Assembly: GCA_009602735.1 (NCBI GenBank)
Contig: WELA01013861.1
Span: 6,599 to 70,598, forward strand
From: Mesotaenium endlicherianum
Lineage: Eukaryota; Streptophyta; Zygnematophyceae; Zygnematales; Mesotaeniaceae
Length of the DNA stretch: 64,000 bases
Direction: 5' to 3'
The notes under the pieces: model-generated
Database searches by the model: none
Told to the model about the DNA's origin: nothing
Seen by the model: the letters and a program-made list of their open reading frames with translations, nothing else
Translations under genes and position numbers: made by a program
Part shown: positions 1-11,197 of the stretch, piece by piece
Layout of the letters: each line of letters opens with the position of its first letter
Numbering within the stretch: position 1 is the stretch's first letter

Positions 1-113
1 ATTATTGACTAAAGTTCAGCAGACTGACTACTAACTAAAGTTCAGCAGGCTGAACTGAATTAACTATTATATTTAAATGAATATTATATCTACTAATATA
101 CTGATTCATTACA
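1..113 (-). mobile_element. End of a third LTR, truncated by the window edge
   Basis: AT-rich sequence ending in CTGATTCATTACA at 101-113. Both LTRs of the 6601-12230 element end in almost the same bases (7621-7633 and 12218-12230). Directly after it, at 114, the Gypsy-1 LTR starts abruptly at the point matching 5516 of the other Gypsy-1 LTR. The simplest reading is that a relative of the 6601-12230 element sits inside the Gypsy-1 left LTR and that the rest of it lies outside the window. The remaining 100 bases match that family only weakly, so it is a relative rather than the same family. The strand is inferred. Confidence 0.5.
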
Positions 114-795
114 TCATACTAGAGAGTGCAGCGGCATATCACTAACAAAGCTTAGGAAAAATACTCGACATTTTGAGTAGCAAGAAACTGCTCACAATTG
201 ATGTAGGATGAAAGGCCTTGTCATTACAAACCCGTAGAAATTTACAGAAGTGAAAACGGGTAAGAAACAAAGAAGTTATGCCTATTTATAATTTTTTGCC
301 TAAGTGCTCCCCTCTTGGAGGAAGCTACGGATTTTCCTGAGTGTTCGTCAAATCGTCCCTTCCAGAATATTTGTGAGTAAGCCAGATCAGTCTAATCTGA
401 CGTGTCGGGCCGAATTGACGTCCACATACATGTATCGACATTACTAGAATATTCTATCTTAGACGCGCTAGGCTAAACCGAAACTTCTAGGTAAATCGAC
501 CTAGTCGGCACTCCGCGTCAGCCGAACTTACGTGAAGGTTCGAGTTCATTCTAACGGGCCAGATCGCTCGACGCCGTCGGTCAATCCGACGGTCGCGCTC
601 ACCGCGAATTAAGGACAGTCGTCGACCGACCTCAAAACTAATTAAACTTCAGAAATCCGTAACTCTCTCAATACTTGACCAAATTCGATGAACTTTATAT
701 CAAAATGACCACACAAATGCACTCTACATGAATGTACAATCAAAACATGATTTTATGAAACTCAAAAATGCACTTATTAAACCTATGACCTTACA
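114..795 (-). repeat. Gypsy-1 3' LTR (62 bases missing at its left end)
   Basis: Direct repeat of 5516-6197, identical in length (682 bases), with about 18 substitutions counted by eye. It ends in TTACA at 795, and the last integrase/chromodomain codons overlap its end. The first 62 bases of the family LTR (5454-5515) are absent because a foreign LTR end abuts at 113. Confidence 0.92.
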
Positions 796-1607
796 TCAAC
801 CCCCTTCTCAAGGTGCGACGTCCTCGACGCATTCTGCAAATAACGTCTCAACTTACTCTTACAATGAGTCAAGTTGGCCTCTGGCTCCCAAGTGTTGTCG
901 TCCGCATGGTAGCCTTTCCACTTGACCAGATACTCTTGGACAAATTGTTGACCTCGCTTGACTCGTCGATCGTCGACAATCGCCTCCACTTCATACTCCA
1001 ATACATCATCGATCTCGACCGGTGGTGGCGGTGTAGGTAGTCGTCCTGGATGTCCTTCATTCGGGTCAACGTATGGCCGTAGACAACTGACATGGAACAC
1101 ATCATGGATACGCCATCCTGGAGGAAGTTCCAACTTGTAGGTCACTAGATTCACCTGCTTGAGCACTTCAAAGGGACCTGTAAACCGTGCCCGCAGTTTC
1201 CTCTTGCCTGTGAAAGGTAGGTTCTCTGTGGACAAGAGTACTTTGTCGCCCACATGTCACTTCCCTCTTGTGCTTGTTAGCATGCTTGACCTGCTCTTCC
1301 TGTGCCTTCCGAATACACGTCTTCGCCATGTGCCAAGTGTTGGCCATCTGCTCCATAAAAGCTTGTGTAGTAGGAACCTGAGTCTCCTTGGCCTTCTCCA
1401 ATAAGATGTTCCTTGGATGATATACTTCTCGCCCATAAACCATAGCCAATGGTGACTGCTTGGTGGATCCCTGCATGCTGTTGTTGTAGGCAAACTCCAT
1501 CCCTGGTAGCTTCTTGTCCCACTCTGAAGGGTCCTCCATAGTGAAACTCCTGAGCACCTCTTGCAGAGTTTCGTTGAGCCTCTCACTCTGCCCGTCTGTC
1601 TGAGGGT
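783..1607 (-). pseudogene. Gypsy-1 integrase C-terminus and chromodomain
   Basis: Read from 1607 down. The first frame covers the end of the integrase core (HPQTDGQSERLNETLQEVL and following) to about 1255. A frame change then leads into the integrase C-terminal barrel ([19 protein letters not shown]) and a chromodomain near 783-960, with the typical core YLVKWKGY and a WEPEANL motif. Chromodomains of this family bind modified histone tails and steer integration toward heterochromatin; that role is family knowledge and was not tested here. The stop at 1609-1611 separates this part from the upstream integrase, and the frame change near 1255 separates integrase from chromodomain, so it cannot be made as one protein. 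Confidence 0.9.
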
Positions 1608-1608
1608 G

Positions 1609-3027
1609 TTAGGAAGTGCTCATACTCAACTTGGTCTCCATCAAAGTAAACAATGACCGCCAGAAGTTGCTAGTAAATCTTGGATCCCGATCTGAAACAA
1701 TCGCCTTCGGCAACCCATATAGCCTGAAAATATGATCAAAGAATAGCCGTGCCACATCTGCTGCCGTAGAAGTCTTCTTCATGGAAATGAAGTGAGCCAT
1801 CTTGCTGAGTCTGTTAGACACAATCCATACTGCATCGTGCCCTTGACCACTGACTGGTAACGATGTGATGAAGTCCATAGCAATCTGCTCCCAAGAATAC
1901 TCTGGAATAGGCAGGGGCTGCAATGTACCTCCCTTCTTTTGATTTGGTGTCTTGTTTCGCTGGCACGCATCGCAACTCCTGATCCACTCCTCGATGTCCT
2001 TGTCCATATTTCTCCAGTAGTATTCCCGCTTCAGCACGCTTGTCGTCTTCTCGCTTCCAAAGTGTCCAGCATATAAGCAGTCATGATGCTCCGCAAGTAG
2101 TAAGTCTCGTAGCTCCTTGATGTCAGGTACCACCACTCTCTTGGAATCACCATAATACCATATGCCGTCTTTCTTCTGCATACTCGAGTTGGACTCAGCT
2201 GCTCCACCATCAGCAAACTCTGGGTCCTCCTCATAACCTCTCTGAAGCTTCTCCTTGAAGTCCATATTCTCCTCGATGACTGAAACAGCTGCAAGGTCAC
2301 ACCTCCTGGATAGAGCGTCTGCAGGGTTGATTTTCCCAGGTAAGTACTCAATCTTGTGGTCGAACTGTTGCAGAAACTCCATCCACCTTGCCTGTCTTGG
2401 TGTCAACGTTGGCTGCGTCATAAACTTCTCCAAGCTCTTGTGGTCGGTCTTGATAAACACCTTCCGACCGTCCACATAACATCGCCAAATCCTCAAAGCC
2501 TGGATAATAGCCAACATCTCCCGCTCGTGTGCTGCATAGTTCTGCTCAGCAGGACTCAACTTCCTGCTCTCATATGCCACAGGCTGCAATCCTTTGCCCT
2601 GGTCCTGGAGAAGAATGGCTCCCACTGCAAAGTTTGACGCGTCTGTGATGATGGTGAAAGGAAGCTCTGGACTGGCAATTGCCAACACAGGTGCCTGTGT
2701 TAACAGCTCTTTAATCTTCTCAAAGGCTTGCTGCTCCTTGTCACCCCATAGTCTCTTCTCCTGCTTCTTCAACATGCCCGTAAGCGGTGCACACACCTTG
2801 GCAAATCCTTCAATGAAACGTCGGTAATAATTTGCCATGCCGAGGAAACTCCTAAGTTGATGAATATCAGCAGGCACCAGCCAATCTCTGACTGCTTGCA
2901 CCTTCTTCTGCTCCAACTTGACTCCTTCAGCTCCCACTACATGTGCAAGGAATTTGACTTCATTGAGACAGAAGTCGCACTTGCTCATCTTCCCATACAG
3001 CTTCTGATCTCTCAAGAACTCCAACAC
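1609..3027 (-). pseudogene. Gypsy-1 end of RT, RNase H and integrase core
   Basis: An open stretch of 472 codons. In order it shows the connection after the reverse transcriptase palm, RNase H (ITDASNFAVGAIL with its aspartate; ALRIWRCYVDGRKVFIKTDHKSL), the integrase zinc-binding HHCC segment (H at HHDCLYAGH, CDACQRNK) and the integrase core (AMDFITSLP with the first Asp, then SDRDPRFTSNFW with the second). It is cut off upstream by a TAG that replaces a Gln codon in the HLR-x-VLEFL context, and downstream by a TAA just before HPQTDGQ. Both ends are therefore nonsense changes, not natural termini. Confidence 0.93.
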
Positions 3028-4170
3028 CTACCTCAGATGCTCCACATGCTCTTTCAAGGTCTTCCAATAGATCAGGATGTTGTCCAAAAATACCACCACA
3101 AACTGGTCCAAGTAGGGTCTGAAGATACTATTCATCAGTTCCATAAATGTAGCAGGTGCATTAGTCAATCCAAAAGGCATGACTGCAAACTCGAACAAAC
3201 CATATCGAGACCTGAAAGCAGTCTTCTGAACGTCTCCTTCCGCAATCCGTACTTGGTGATAGCCACTCCTCAAATCGATCTTCGAGAAATACTTCGCCCC
3301 GACAAGCCTGTCAATCAACTCGTCCACTTGTGGAAGTGGGTACCTGTTCTTGATGGCTACCCTGTTGAGAGCTCGGTAGTCGAAACACATCCTCATAGTC
3401 CCATCCTTCTTCTTCACAAATAAGGCTGGCGCTGCAAATGGAGACTCGCTGGGTCGGATGAATCCCTTCTCCAATAACTCTTTCAGCTGCTTCTTCAACT
3501 CGTCCAACTCCGCAAACGATTGACGATAGGCGGGTCTCATTGGTGGCTTGCTCCCTGGTTCCAACTCAATCTTGTGTTCCATAGCTCTCTGTGGAGGTAA
3601 TCCTGTAGGTAGCTCCTCAGGAAAAACGCACTTGAACTCTTCTAACAGCACCTTAATTTGGGCAGGCATCTCAGCAGGCTCCTTCTCTTGAGCAGTTGGG
3701 CTCTGCTCCTTCTGAGCAAGGGGATCAGACACCACTACTTGCTCCTCCGGCGATGTACATTCGCCCAGGCTGTTAGGATTCACGCTTGCTCCATCTGATG
3801 ACCTGGCCAGGGCCACCGAAACAAGGTACATCTCCTTCACCTGATTCGCCCTGCATAGCTTCTTAACTTGCAGGCTCGACAGAAGACAGTTACTTGTGGT
3901 CGTATCTACCTCCACCTGTTTCGCTGTCTCCATTCGACCATCACGCCCTTGGACTTTCACTTGTCCTGTGCTCCAGTGCACTTGAGGGTTGGCTTTCCTT
4001 AGCCATGGTCGGCCCAATATCACCTCATGGTGACCCAACTCTGCCTGCTCCATAACTTCCTTACTCCGGTGCCTCGCTACTTCCACGTGAATAGCTTCCG
4101 TAGGTGCACCATACTTGAGTCTCTGCCCATTCGCCAAAATTGCCTCCTTAGGCTTATAATGCTTCTGCAC
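3028..4170 (-). pseudogene. Gypsy-1 reverse transcriptase, altered active site
   Basis: Covers the end of the protease region and the fingers and palm of the reverse transcriptase: [33 protein letters not shown] with the first catalytic Asp, and the [14 protein letters not shown] motif. The second catalytic box reads [10 protein letters not shown], where the family has two adjacent Asp residues followed by ILIYSK. Thus Asp to Asn at a metal ligand and Ser to Trp are both present, which should abolish polymerisation. It ends with TAG at 3028-3030. Confidence 0.92.
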
Positions 4171-4459
4171 AGGGATGCCACTGTTTCACCAGCTTCTTGT
4201 GCACAAAATTTGCACTTGCGCCACTGTCGACCATACACTTCGCATTATTGCCGTCGACCACTCCTTCCACGATGATAGGCTTGTCAACGTCTCGTCCTTT
4301 CCTTCTCGGCAGGCTCCTGGGGATAACCTTCTTGTGAGTTCTCGTCTCCACGCCAGTAGACACCCCAGAACGACTTACTGGCGACCTCCTTTTCCCTGCT
4401 GTTGAGGTTGCTTCGTCTTCACATGACAGTCTCAAGCCAGATGTCCAAGCTTGCCGCAA
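4154..4459 (-). pseudogene. Gypsy-1 aspartic protease region
   Basis: Contains the retropepsin active-site motif CMVDSGASANFVHK, preceded by a strand of the type IIVEGVVDGNNAK. The frame differs from both the Gag part upstream and the reverse transcriptase part downstream (switch near 4165), which breaks what is normally one Gag-Pol reading frame in chromoviruses. I read both frame changes as mutations, because several stops accompany them; a programmed shift is less likely. Confidence 0.85.
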
Positions 4460-5416
4460 TTATAGCAGGGTCCTCTCGGCTTGAAATTCTGCTGCCTGCG
4501 CTGGTACTGCACAAGTCCCAACTCCATGGGTACTGGACCTTGAACACTCGTGCTTGGCGCTTGAGATCCAAAGTGTCGATATCCTCCAAAGTTGTGGCTG
4601 CCCCACTGCCTCTGACTATACTCCACAGCGTCGACCCTTGTTGCCAATGCCATCATTTCTCCAAGACTGGTAGGGTCCTTGAGCGCCACTTCCTTGGCCA
4701 CAGTTGGCTTGAGTCCCCTCTTGAACTTGTCCATCATCTCCGACTCGTGCATGGATGGACATTGAAGCACCAGCTCGTTGAAGCGCGATACATACTCTTG
4801 AACGCTTGCTCGTTGACGAAGGCGCACCAATAGATCTCGAGCGGTAGCCTCGGGTGCAATAGGTTGAAATTGCCTCTTCAAGCCTTCAAAGAGCTGATCA
4901 ACAGTAGCAGGAACTCCAGACAACTGCTCTTCTCGTTCATACCAAGCTCCAGCACTCTTCTGCAGCAAAGTTATGACAAAGGCGACTTGCCTGTCGGGCG
5001 TGAGCGCAGAATACTCCATAAACTTCTTCACTCCAAAAATCCATTGATGAACAGGCGGCGATCCACGCTCTCCAGTATAAACTTCAGGCTTAGGCGCACG
5101 CACTCCTGATGCGGGTGGAATAACTGGACTGGAATAACTGCACCACTAGGTTAACATGAATCGGTGGCACAACAGGTGCAGGTGCCGAACTCGTCGAAGC
5201 GGCGTTCCCCATAACAACTCGCACCATTCTCTCCACCTCCGCGCGCATATTTTGTTGAAACTGGGTGTAGACTTCTCCTCCAATTGCATTTGCCATTTGT
5301 CTTAGCATCGCCTGCATCTCTTGTTGCTCTCTGGTCATTGTTGGTGCTGCCTGCTGCCCCGCGCGCTCAACATGCTCGACATGTTCGCCTCCTCCAGCTG
5401 CCGGCTGCGACTCCAT
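4432..5416 (-). pseudogene. Gypsy-1 Gag with broken zinc knuckle
   Basis: Starts with MESQPAAGGGEHVEHVERAG at 5416, with a coiled segment (EQQEMQAMLRQMANAI). The frame changes near 5100 into the capsid-like core (RAPKPEVYTGERGSPPVHQW, then the retrotransposon Gag signature LRQRASVQEYVSRFNELVLQ). It ends in a CCHC zinc knuckle, CYNCGKLGHLA, that is cut by a TGA standing where an Arg codon (CGA) is usual before the last Cys. Gag packages element RNA into particles. The broken knuckle and frame change make this copy non-functional. Confidence 0.9.
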
Positions 5417-5439
5417 AATATAATATGCAAACTAGCCCT

Positions 5440-5451
5440 GCTCCGATACCA
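5440..5451 (-). promoter_or_regulatory. Primer binding site of Gypsy-1 (initiator tRNA-Met)
   Basis: On the minus strand this reads TGGTATCGGAGC, close to the plant-type initiator-Met primer site TGGTATCAGAGC. It lies two bases from the 5' LTR, which starts at 5454. It fixes both the orientation of the element and the inner border of its LTR. Confidence 0.85.
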
Positions 5452-5453
5452 GA

Positions 5454-6197
5454 TGAAAGGGGCAAAGTGCCCTAGTGGAAGCGTAGTGACTCACGAGGAA
5501 AGGAACTAGTTGCCATCATACTAGAGAGTGCAGCGGCATATCACTAACAAAGCTTAGGAAAAATACTCAACATTTTGAGTAGCAAGAAACTGCTCACAAT
5601 TGATGTAGGATGAAAGGCCTTGTCATTACAAACTCGTAAAAATTTACAGAAGTGAAAAGTGGTAAAAAACAAAGAAGTTATGCCTATTTATAATTTTCTG
5701 CCTAAGTGCTCCCCTCTAGGAGGAAGCTACGGATTTTCCTAAGTGTTCGTCAAATCGTCCCTTCCAGAATATTCGTGAGTAAGCCAGATCAGTCTAATCT
5801 GACGTGTCGGGCCGAATTGACGTCCACATACATGTATCGACATTACTAGAATATTCTATCTTAGACGCGCTAGGCTAAACCGAAACTTCTAGGTAAATCG
5901 ACCTAGTCGGCACTCCGCGTCAGCCGAACTTACGTGAAGGTTCGAGTTCATTCTAACGGGCCAGATCGCTCGACGCTGTCGGTCAATCCGACGGTCGCGC
6001 TCACCGCGAATTAAGGACAGTCGTCAACCGACCTCAAAACTAATTAAACTTCGGAAATTCGTAACTCTCTCAATACTTGACCAAATTCGATGAACTTTAT
6101 ATCAAAATGACCACAAAAATGCACTCTACATGAATGTACAATCAAAACATGATTTTATAAAACTCAAAAATGCACTTTATAAACCTATGACCTTACA
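5454..6197 (-). repeat. Gypsy-1 5' LTR (744 bases)
   Basis: Starts with TG (TGAAAGGGGC) two bases from the primer site and ends in CA (CTTACA). Positions 5516-6197 repeat 114-795. It should hold the element promoter; I could not pick out a convincing TATA box. Confidence 0.9.
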
Positions 6198-6600
6198 CCG
6201 GTTGTCGCTGCTGACAGCTGTCGGAGCGGTGCGCACAGGACTAGCAGAGCTGCCTGTGCGACCGCCTGCAGCTCTGGCAGCGGGCGCTACGTCGTAATGC
6301 GGACGTGCGCGGGGCTGCGGCGCTGCCGCTGAGCTTGATGTGTGCGCTGAAGCTGTGCGTGCGCCAGCTGTCAGTGCCGTGGCGTAGGACGTTGGAGCAG
6401 ACGCGAGGAGTGCTCCGCACGCGTCATAGTTATCAACGTCGACGAGGCCACTGAGTCTAGCGATCTCCGCGTTGGCCTCCACGAGGGCGTCGCTGACGTC
6501 GTTGAAGCTGCAGTAGTCGGCTCCAGGCGTCAATGCGGCGTTCGTCGTGGCCGTAGCTGCTGTCATCGCGGGGCGGCCACCCGTACGAGGGTTGCGTGCG
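6198..6600 (-). pseudogene. Element E copy 1, reading frame downstream of gag
   Basis: The minus strand carries a short reading frame that begins MTAATATTNAALTPGADYCS at 6566. Its ATG overlaps the gag stop codon (ATGA at 6563-6566), exactly as in copy 2 (19573-19576). The first 40 residues align with copy 2; later residues diverge through small shifts. It is cut at 6197 by Gypsy-1 and separated from its gag by the 6601-12230 insertion. I do not recognise a domain; no protease, polymerase or integrase motif is visible. Confidence 0.6.
6596..6600. repeat. Target site duplication GTGCG, left copy
   Basis: GTGCG sits directly left of the LTR that starts at 6601, and again at 12231-12235 directly right of the other LTR. 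A related unoccupied site in element E copy 2 reads GTCCG at 19605-19609 in the same context. Confidence 0.9.
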
Positions 6601-7633
6601 TGAAATGAATCTTGCTTATTCAAGATTATTATATTTCATTTAAGTATATAAGATCAGAGATAGGTGGAAGCGTGTAAAATCAGGGAGCGATCTTCGTCCT
6701 TAATATGAATCCCGTTTACTCATCTACACCTCTTGACTCACTTACGGTAGTGTGCCATAGTTGCACACTAACACGAGGCACAAGTAAGAGGCAAGCTTGA
6801 GGACTTGAGCTTCTCCTTTAGAAACTCCCGGCCTCTTGCCTTTCCGAAAAGTCCTAGTTCGCTCCATTTGGAGCGCAAACGAAGCAGCCATGTCAATTTT
6901 CGTGAAGGCTGGTCATTAGAACAAACCCAAAAAGTGCACACATCACTTGCAAATAAAAATCCGACTGTAAAGCCTACTGTCTAGAATGAGGGACCGCGAG
7001 ATCCCAGCCTGCTATGTACCTAGTGACCACCTGGTTGACCACAGCGCAAGGTGCGCCGTTTCGTGGAAAACTCGTTAAGTTGGGACCCACGGATCTAGGT
7101 ATAACGACCATATTAATTGGTCGGTTGATTGAAGTCCTAACTGTTCAGTTGACTGACGACGGCTCCGCCTACCCAGGAGTTAGTCACACTGGTAGGACAT
7201 CGGTTTACCGAATCTCTGTCGACCTCTCGACTTTCGATATACTACGGTCACATGTGCCAATCTACAAATGACAATCTAAATGAATATGTCTATCCTCAAC
7301 GTATTGAAGCTAAGTATATTGACTAATATCAAGCGAGCTTACTCTATGTGAACCTACTGATATTATACCCTATATATAAGTGATATATAAATCTCAGCAA
7401 ACTACACTATGATACAAAAGTCATCCTGCTGACCTTTTCAACAAAGTCAGCAAACTACACTATGGTACAAAAGTCATCCTGCTGACCTTTTTGACAAAGT
7501 AAGTAAACTCGCACTACATCGACATATATTCATTTAGATGAACTCGCACATGTGAGTATATAGACATAATACTTATTTAGTGTTATATTTATATATGCAA
7601 TTAATTGAATAAATAATGAATTGATTCATTACA
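6601..7633 (-). repeat. 3' LTR of the LARD-like element
   Basis: It begins TGAAATGAATC and ends GATTCATTACA. It includes a tandem duplication of a 53-base unit starting at 7395 and 7448 (CAGCAAACTACACTATG and following). A short open frame at 7014-7271 occurs in both LTRs (11611-11868 in the other) with few changes, but it has no recognisable domain and is probably chance. Confidence 0.9.
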
Positions 7634-7636
7634 ATG

Positions 7637-7668
7637 TCCCCAACTTAAATCGTTGTCGCCTCGACAAC
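7637..7668. repeat. Polypurine tract and adjacent stem-loop, copy 1
   Basis: CCCCAACTTAAAT is followed by GTTGTCG-CCT-CGACAAC, an inverted repeat. On the element strand the first part is purine-rich and touches the 3' LTR, as a polypurine tract for plus-strand priming should. Confidence 0.55.
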
Positions 7669-8518
7669 ACTCAGCATATGATGCTTTTATTTAATAATAC
7701 ACTTCAGTCAACTAGGTGAAGCAAAGCAGGCAAACAAAACATGAGCGTAATATATTCATCTACCCAGTGCAAGTAAAAATCAATCTCAACAATTGTCATG
7801 CAAGCAATCATCTGACTTCACAATCATTAACCGAAGGCATGCATGGACTTATCCCTACTCACAATAGTCCTTCCGGTTGAAAGACATAATAAAGCACCTC
7901 ACAACATGCACACCACACCAAATCAAACAGCCTCCTTTCGAGGTCAAACAATGAAAGAATGGTATTAAAGCTCAGCGTTACTGAACTAAGCCTTTTCTCC
8001 TTCTGTTGGTCTTCAACTTTTGCCGTGCTCCCACCTTGAAAGCTGCTCACAAGCAATTTCTTGTGACTTAGGTACCTGCTCAAAATTCAGCGTACTGAAG
8101 GAAAGGGAGACCAACTGATTTGATGGCATTGAATGCCCTCACAAAATGAGTAGCATCAGGTTAATGAGCCCAATAATTTTTTTAAATTTAACCACATTTT
8201 CAGAACACTCTAAGTTCAAAGAAGCATATGGTTTTGAGCAATATGCTGGTCACCTCAAGCAGTTCCCTGATGTGCCATGCATCATTGCTACCCAATCCAA
8301 CTTATGGCAATGTACTTACTCAGTTAGTACGTACACTTGCTCCGATAGTGTACTGCAACTCACAATTTACACCAGTCAGTCACTGATGCTCCTGATATTA
8401 ATGCAGTACATACATAGGACGTGGCAGTGTATGACTCAGTTAGTACATACACTTGCTGCTGAGTGTGCAGGTAAGCACAGCTTACTGAATACTCATAATA
8501 CACATCCCATCTCCCTCT

Positions 8519-8552
8519 CCCCAACTTAAATAGCTGTCGACCCGACAGCTTT
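8519..8552. repeat. Second copy of the polypurine-like motif and stem-loop
   Basis: CCCCAACTTAAAT recurs, followed by AGCTGTCG-ACC-CGACAGCT, a perfect inverted repeat. The stem differs from copy 1 but its arms still pair, which suggests selection on structure rather than on base order. Confidence 0.5.
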
Positions 8553-11184
8553 AACCACATAAGCACACCAAAAAGTGCGTACAGCTCCGCATCATAGGAA
8601 CCACACAGAGTGACAGTCACAGAGGATTGCGGAGGTACGAGTGGGTGGAAGAGAATCAACAAAGGATACCGAGAGAGGACACAAAGTGCAAACACCCAAG
8701 TAAGCAAGAAAGAAAGTAAGTCCCCTTTCCAAAAAAAAAATAGTCCATTTTTCAGGGTTAGAGCAACGCCCAAAGTGGCATAGGGAAGAGTGTACTGCCA
8801 TTCAGACCCTCTCACCATAAAGCTCTATCCATGACTAACCCAATCTCAAGCCAGCGTATTACACCCCTCCATTTGGAAGTGTAGATAGCTTGCTACGAGA
8901 TAAAGATAACTGGCCCCATTAGCACGTTCCTCCTATACCAAAGAGTAGCTCAGCTAGCTGACACTACCTACGCATGCATACAATGACTCATACCAGTCAT
9001 TCCTAGCAAGACATACGCCAAAATGACAACCACCAAGTAGTGAGAGTCAACAATCCAAGTGAAAAGGGAACAGAAACAACCAACTGTATCGTAGTTCTGA
9101 TGTTTCAAGATACTTCCTCCTTCAGGCCTTACTGCCTGAAGTTGCCCAGAGGACAGGTGGGGAAGCGTCACGTGGCAGCGTCCAGCATGCCAACTCCTCG
9201 GCCTCTCTCGACCTGTGTGTCACCATTGCTTCACACTCTGCTTGCTGGTCTCAGTCTGTCAAACAGACAACAAGTTACTGTGTAAGTTGCCTTCCATGAG
9301 CTTAGCTACGCGTGGTAAACACCACACCCTAGCTGCATCAGTCTACTCAAGATCTGATGACTCCATCTTACATAGTTCCCGGGAGGGCGAGGCAAACATT
9401 AGGATCACATAGACTCAACCGATGACAATGGGCAAACTCAATATAGCTCAAAACTAAGTTCCTCTCTAGAGGCACATACATGGCACCTATTGCAATTGCA
9501 GCAAGCACTTAGCATGCCAATAACAACAGCGTGTATAAATTATTGGTAAGACTTTTGCACTGTAACTCCAAGCTAGCAAGAAGAATGTTTGTGCATCAGA
9601 CTGAACAAGATCATTCAAGCCATGCATTGCGAGAACGTCTATAATGTCGATGGTCTCTTCTATCTTTACTCAGGTGTGCATACTGAATCTATTACAGCAG
9701 GGCCCATTTTACACCTGCTCTACGGTATGCTAACGGCGATCCACTACCTCTAGCACCCGGGATGCAAATCCCATGCACCTGACGCATATACAAATGCATC
9801 TTGCATGCTACCTAGCATGCGCCTCTAGCGAGCTCAGTTAGCTGCGAGGCCGGCAGAGACTTAGCACACTGCTAATATGCCCAGTTCGTCCCTATGACAA
9901 AGACACAAACCTCCTTACCTTTGACCAAGTGTACAGGTGGCATCCAAGAACAAATTGCCGACTGGACCTAAGGCAAGTTATCAAACCCCCTCTAGTATCC
10001 ACGTTGACTTTCCATACGTCAGTCAACACACCGTACAACCTAAGTCCCGATATGCTGATCTATAGCCTGGCAACACCTAGAGCTTATTTAACTCAAGCAC
10101 TCAAAGTAGTCATTGTCCGCGGCTGCTCTCGGACCCTTAATAAACCATGCAAAGTAAAAGCGAGTCAAAGAAAAGCCATTGCGTCCATAAACCCAATCCC
10201 TTAATCCCTTTAACCACATTAGGTCAAATAATCCAGCAGGCTGACTGAACCTAAGTTAGCAATCACATAAGACCCGCATCCATAAACCTCAGCACACTGA
10301 CTAAACCCGTCTTAAGCTTAAACTCAAGCTCCTACGATCCCATCAAGTACCACAAAGCACCGTCTAACACATAGCATTCAAGCACAAGGCACATACCCTA
10401 AACCTTCCAGCACACGTCAATGTGGCAAACGAGAGGAGCACACAATGTCACAGCCATGGTTGGGAAAAGAGGGTATCTGTAGAATGCCATTGTTGCTGTT
10501 GAAGCCTCTTCTTATAGAAGTTGCAGCATGCTGAAGCTTGTGCACGACGTAGTGCACTTGGACCGTGGCGACGAAAACCTGTCGTAATCCATACTTGGAA
10601 ACTTAAGTTAGTAAATCATGTGTGCACGCACTGTCTCATTTGCTCAACACATGCTGCCATACCCAAGCTTCCTCAACCTAGCTACCACACATGTAATGAG
10701 AGAGGTACGTCTCTTGCAAAGCAACAAGCTTAAACCCGAAGCGATAGCACAAAAGATTGACAAGTCCTCTAGCACCACTGGAGTGCACACCCCTCTCTAT
10801 ACTAGCCGTGGATTGCATATAATAACACACAACGACTATGATCAAGTGAGGTAAATGAGTCACATCCAGCTTGCTATAATGCAACTCCCTTGAGGCTACC
10901 CTTGATGCTTGCAGACACCTCTTCCATCAAGCCTCCAGTTTAGGCTTCCCGTTGCGTGGATCCGTACACAAGAGGCTAGGAAAGTCAAGTTAGTATGCCG
11001 CATAGTACATTGAGCCTAGAGACACACTAGGTGAGCAAGTGGAAAAATCCTGGACAGGATGTGCAATGCTCTACATCATACACTTCTCAAGCTCCACCTA
11101 GACTCATCATACCACATAAGTAAGGCTTACACACCTACCTCATGAGACAAAGAAGACGAGCACGGACATTCAAGAAAGGACTTA

Positions 11185-11196
11185 GCTCCAATACCA
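11185..11196 (-). promoter_or_regulatory. Primer binding site of the LARD-like element
   Basis: The minus strand reads TGGTATTGGAGC, an initiator-Met type primer site, separated by one base from the 5' LTR at 11198. Confidence 0.8.
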
Positions 11197-11197
11197 C

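Larger units (their letters stand above)
114..6197 (-). mobile_element. Gypsy-1: Ty3/gypsy chromovirus, inactivated
   Basis: Complete element layout read on the minus strand: 5' LTR (5454-6197), initiator-Met primer site (5440-5451), Gag with zinc knuckle, aspartic protease, reverse transcriptase, RNase H, integrase, a C-terminal chromodomain, then the 3' LTR (114-795). The chromodomain places it in the chromovirus branch. The two LTRs differ at about 18 of 682 aligned bases by eye, so insertion is fairly recent, yet the coding region has at least three stop codons, three frame changes and a changed reverse transcriptase active site. The left LTR lacks its first 62 bases because another LTR interrupts it. 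The sequence to the right of 6197 is the element E downstream reading frame, so Gypsy-1 appears to have landed in element E copy 1. No target duplication can be tested. Confidence 0.93.
7634..11184. other. Internal region of the LARD-like element, no genes seen
   Basis: I found only short reading frames without domain motifs here. Two related sites stand out: CCCCAACTTAAAT followed by an inverted repeat, at 7637 next to the left LTR and again at 8519. The region should contain a packaging signal, but I cannot locate one. Confidence 0.6.

Noticed and set aside
7014-7271. 85-codon frame present in both LTRs of the LARD-like element
   Set aside because: Conserved simply because the LTRs are nearly identical; no domain, and the same bases would be conserved without coding.
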